Shown here piece by piece: positions 59,850-64,000 of a stretch of 64,000 bases of DNA. Position 1 is the stretch's first letter; every line of letters starts with the position of its first letter. The notes beneath the pieces were generated by a model. The model did no database searches and was not told where the DNA came from. It saw only the letters and a program-made list of their open reading frames with translations. The DNA comes from Ovis canadensis (taxonomy: Eukaryota; Chordata; Mammalia; Artiodactyla; Bovidae). Made by a program: the position numbers and the translations under genes. The stretch spans positions 68,876,501 to 68,940,500 of the forward strand of contig NC_091263.1 of NCBI RefSeq assembly GCF_042477335.2, given 5' to 3'.

Positions 59850-61684
59850 ATCCATCATTCCTGACAAGAAAAGACCAGTACTGATGTGGGGGCATTCTAG
59901 TTTCCATGGCTCCCTGTTCTCCCTGGAGCTGAGCCCCCCTCTGGGAGACCCCTCCTGCTTCCCTTGCATCCTGGCTGCAAATGAGGACACCTCACGTGCA
60001 AGCCGGGCTTTCCTGGTGTCATGGAATGAGGTCATGGACACACGGTTGGAAAACAGGGGGAGATGGAGAACCTCAAAAAAGGAAACTACAAAAAACAACA
60101 GAAACGAAAAAACACACCACGTTCCAAAGCTGCCCCAGGTTCTACAGGAGCAGGTCTTTCTCGAAGGAGAGCAGTGGGCGGTGTGGGCGGTGTTGGTCTT
60201 GGAATCCAATAAACATGTCTGAGGGCTGGTCACCCCTTCGGGGGACACAGTTCCCTCTGCTGGCTACATTCAGAGATGCTTCTTGACATTCAGGAGATGC
60301 TCTTGCTCAAAAAAGGTCCTCCTTCCAGGAAGGTCTTGCCAGGTGGGATGGGCTGTCTCGGGATCCCAAACCCTCAGGTTTCTCCACAGCTGTCCAGACG
60401 CACGCTCTCCCAGCTGACTATGGCTCTTTTCCCGAGTGGCTCTCAATCTTGTTTGTGGAAGAATTCTCTGGGCCTGGAGAAGGGAAGGGCCCGGGCTGAC
60501 ACAGAGCAACCGTGGGAAGGGTCAGTATGAAGAATGCATTTTGCAAGCGAGGCGGGAAGCGTTTTGGTTTTCCTTGAAGCATGGGACATCATCGGTCATG
60601 GTATTCAAAATGTCTTTTGCACTGTACAAGTTTATGGAAAAAGATCGTATGCTGAAAAGTCTCAAAGCAAACTTTGTATTCAATACAAAAGTTCTTTTAT
60701 GAAAAAAGCTGATACCCACAAAGTGCTTAGCAGTTAAGAGGCTGACATACAATTAAATAAGCTCTTATTAAGTGGGATTACTAGTGCTGTTATTGTCTCA
60801 GGGGCGGGGGAGAAATAACCACCTTTTCTCACCTGTGATACTGCAGGGTTTCAGAATGGCTTTCTGTCTGGGAAAGCAAGACTTGCTGTTCAAAGGCTAC
60901 AGTATATATTGTGACTACAGGAAGACGATTTGGTTTAAAAAAAAAATCACACTGAATACATCTCAATATACACATCATAAGGTTTGTTTGGATCTAAGTA
61001 GTGCAGAGAAAAAGGCTATTCTTCAAAAATAAAAATAAAAGCAGCAAGCCTTAATGATCCTCATCCAATATGCCAACAGCGCATTTGCTGCAATCTATGA
61101 GGAAATAAGCCTCTAAATTACTAACTGAAAAAAAAATCAACACAACATCATTTATAATATTGCCGCACTACCTCAGTCTCTGCACAGACACTGCCAGAGA
61201 GAACCTCTGTTGCAAGTGCTCTTGGTAAACTCAAGTGAGTTTCATTGAGAGAGTCTTCACTCAGTGCTTTGCGGACCCCGCGGCCCTGTGGCCGGCCGGC
61301 CATCAGTGCTTGGAGCCCACGAGGACTTCTCTCCACCTCCCCCTTTGTCTACCGAGCACGCTGTTGGACCCCTCAGGATGGATACCCGCTCACACTTGAC
61401 TCCTGCCTCCCACGGTAGTGACATTATCGAACGGAAATAGCAGGCAAAAAAAAAAAAAAAAATCAGAGCATGGCTATTGTAAAACATCAAGGATGCAACC
61501 CAGGGAGGTGTCTGCCAGGCTGAGCTGTTTTTATAGCATCTCAGCCACCAGTGTTCTTAAACCATACAAATAGCCGAAGACGTTATCTACAGGTTTGTAA
61601 ACAAATTACATTCTTCTTTTAGGACATAAATAAGTTAAAATAGAGCAATTTAAGCAGAAACAAGGCAACATGCCGGCAAAAAAA

Positions 61685-61745
61685 ATTTTATATATCCATG
61701 TATATATATTTATATATATATATATCTACCTATCTATATGGACGT
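61685..61745. repeat. ATP2B2: TA-rich repeat in ATP2B2 3' UTR
   Basis: ATATATATTTATATATATAT with flanking TCTACCTATCTATATGG units. Confidence 0.85.
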
Positions 61746-62415
61746 ATACAGTCTCAGAGAAGTATACGTTGATATAGATACAAAGAAATGGATATAACCT
61801 TGTGAGTGTCTGAAGTTCTTCGGTTCCATTGGTGCAAATTTACCAGGCGAGTTAAGCTCTGCAATTTCAAAAAGTTGTGAAATTAACCTGTACAACTGAG
61901 ACCATGCTATGCAAGCATCTCAAAAACTTCACAGACCAGTGGATTGGATAAATAATCTCAGAAAAGAGTCTGTTTTGCAGTTCCCGCCTAAGAAAAGAAA
62001 AACAAAAGAAAACAAATCCCCTCCCCAACCCCCCAAAAACCAAACCAGGGGAGGACCAGAAGTATGCAGTACATTCATGCAGGGATGTGGCTGGCGCTGG
62101 GCAGGGGGCATGGCTGGTCCATGTCAGGCGGGAGCCAGGAAGGGCTAGCTCTGGGAAAACCCCAGCTCACTCCCTTAAGCCCCGCTCCCCACGAGATCCC
62201 GCCCTCGCCTCAAGGTGAAAAAGAGTTCAAACAGCATTACAGCCAGAAAAAAAAGGCTCTGCTGGGTGGAATCGGTGTTCTCGCCAGTATTTTTTTTTTT
62301 TTCCTGCTGTTGCTCGCTGCTGCTTGGGTCAGTCAGGTGCCTGGATGGGTGGCTGCCCGGGTGGGGGGTGGGTGTGGTGTGGCGGCGGGGTTGGTTGGGG
62401 GAGGGGGTTCCTCAG

Positions 62416-62910
<495 letters not shown>

Positions 62911-64000
62911 TTATGTGCATCCGAGAGGTCTTTTCTGTTTGATTTTACTTGCTCGGTTTGGGGACAGACTACAGTATTAGGACAGAACGAAGGAAGCCCC
63001 GCCGTAGAGAGGATGGGGAACAGTGGTTGGAGGAGCTTAGTCCTCTGCAGTGGGCACCCAGACCTAGTGAGAGACTGAGCCTTGTTAACTGGAAAGCAGA
63101 GCTTCGACCATGCAGAAGGGTAGCGGGGTCAGGTGGGAATCAAGGAGGAAGAAGGAGGCTATTTGTTAAAAAAAAAAAAAAAAAAAGAATTCATCTTAGA
63201 AAAACCACACACCGTTAAGGAACCACACGACATGGAACAGATAACGCGTCACACACACAAGGAACGGAGATGAGAGATGGCTGGGTGAGCCGGGATGAAA
63301 GGGGGGACACATGAGGGCCAGACAGAGAAGGGGGACATCGAACCAAAGCAGCAAAGCAAACCGAAGCCAACTCGGGGCTTTCTGGGGTGCAGCAGAGGCA
63401 GCCAGAAAGCGCGGAGGAGCCGGCGGCCGATGACATTCGGGGCTCGGGAGCATGCTGCGGTGGGGGGACGGGAACCACACGGCACACACAGACGGACACA
63501 CGGCTACACTTGGAAGCCTGCACAATGTGAACGGAGGTCGTTTGTACCCAACGCTTCTTTCCTTCATGCATTTGGGAGGTAAACACTCGAGTATAGACTC
63601 AGAGCCCTGGCCAGTCATTGGAGTTGGCTTTGGGGTCCCTGATTTCTTTTTTTTTTTTTTCCCTTCTTTCTTTATTTGTGCTTTGAAAACACAAAACCGA
63701 AAAATTAGGCCAGAATCAGAGGGGCCAACTCAGCCCCTGGGTAGGATTCTAAGAGGGTTCGGAACTAAGCCACGGAACAGCCGGGTTCTTTCCTTGTCTG
63801 GGTCTCAGTTGGAAGCTGGGTTCCCTGCTGAACAGAAGGAGGCCGGACACGGAGGCGTCCGGGCCAGCGGACAGAGCCCTGGACACGGAGTCAGGAAGGC
63901 CCGAGTCTGTGTCCCGGCTCTGCCACTTCTGGCACCTTGACTGCGGGCGAGCCACGCCACCAGGCTGGTCACCCCCTGTCCCACCTCACAGGGGGCACAG

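Larger units (their letters stand above)
57590..62415 (-). other. ATP2B2: ATP2B2 3' UTR (inferred extent)
   Basis: No open frame with recognisable protein lies here on either strand. AT-rich stretches, a (GT)n tract (59813-59848) and scattered poly(A)/poly(T) runs are present, but no Bov-tA or BovB copy that I recognise, unlike the introns nearby. That freedom from recent insertions over nearly 5 kb fits a constrained UTR ending at the poly(A) signal 57612-57607. Confidence 0.5.

Noticed and set aside
63500-63700. Possible further ATP2B2 exon upstream of the last one
   Set aside because: No conserved PMCA peptide with splice sites is visible between 62728 and 64000, so I leave it as intron.

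Overview
The window is mammalian, from a ruminant genome. Bov-tA SINEs and BovB (RTE) LINE fragments occur throughout, and both are diagnostic of ruminants. The genes lie in the order TATDN2 (+), GHRL (-), SEC13 (-), ATP2B2 (-), the conserved order of human 3p25. The encoded ghrelin has Pro at mature residue 16, which I recall as the sheep/goat form (cattle have Ala), so a caprine bovid is most likely.

Layout. 1-7.5 kb: 3' part of a TATDN2 locus. One exon is degenerate and another has an in-frame TGA, so the locus looks like a pseudogene although its last two exons stay open. 7.5-13.9 kb: intergenic, with a CHR-type SINE and a 5'-truncated L1 of about 3 kb abutting a BovB fragment. 13.95-18.5 kb: complete ghrelin gene, four coding exons (116 aa), a short non-coding first exon and a TATA box. 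18.5-28.25 kb: GC-rich intergenic DNA, then SINEs, BovB pieces and a tandem duplication (array A, 24.1-27.75 kb). 28.26-55.4 kb: complete SEC13 gene, nine coding exons (322 aa), CpG-rich promoter at the right end. Its last intron (28.68-37.87 kb) holds five tandem copies of a 1.44-1.58 kb unit (array B). 57.6-64 kb: 3' end of ATP2B2, with the last coding exon of the b-type C-terminus and a probable 4.8 kb 3' UTR.

The genes are ordinary vertebrate single-copy genes with unrelated jobs: a TatD-family nuclease, a hunger hormone precursor, a COPII/nuclear-pore WD40 protein and a plasma-membrane calcium pump. They are syntenic, not functionally linked. The least expected structure is the pair of tandem arrays flanking the SEC13 terminal exon. 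They lie in opposite orientations, have the same net unit length (about 1.5 kb), and carry CTCF-like motifs that point towards each other. All coordinates come from reading splice junctions and reading frames by eye. No alignment or database search was run.
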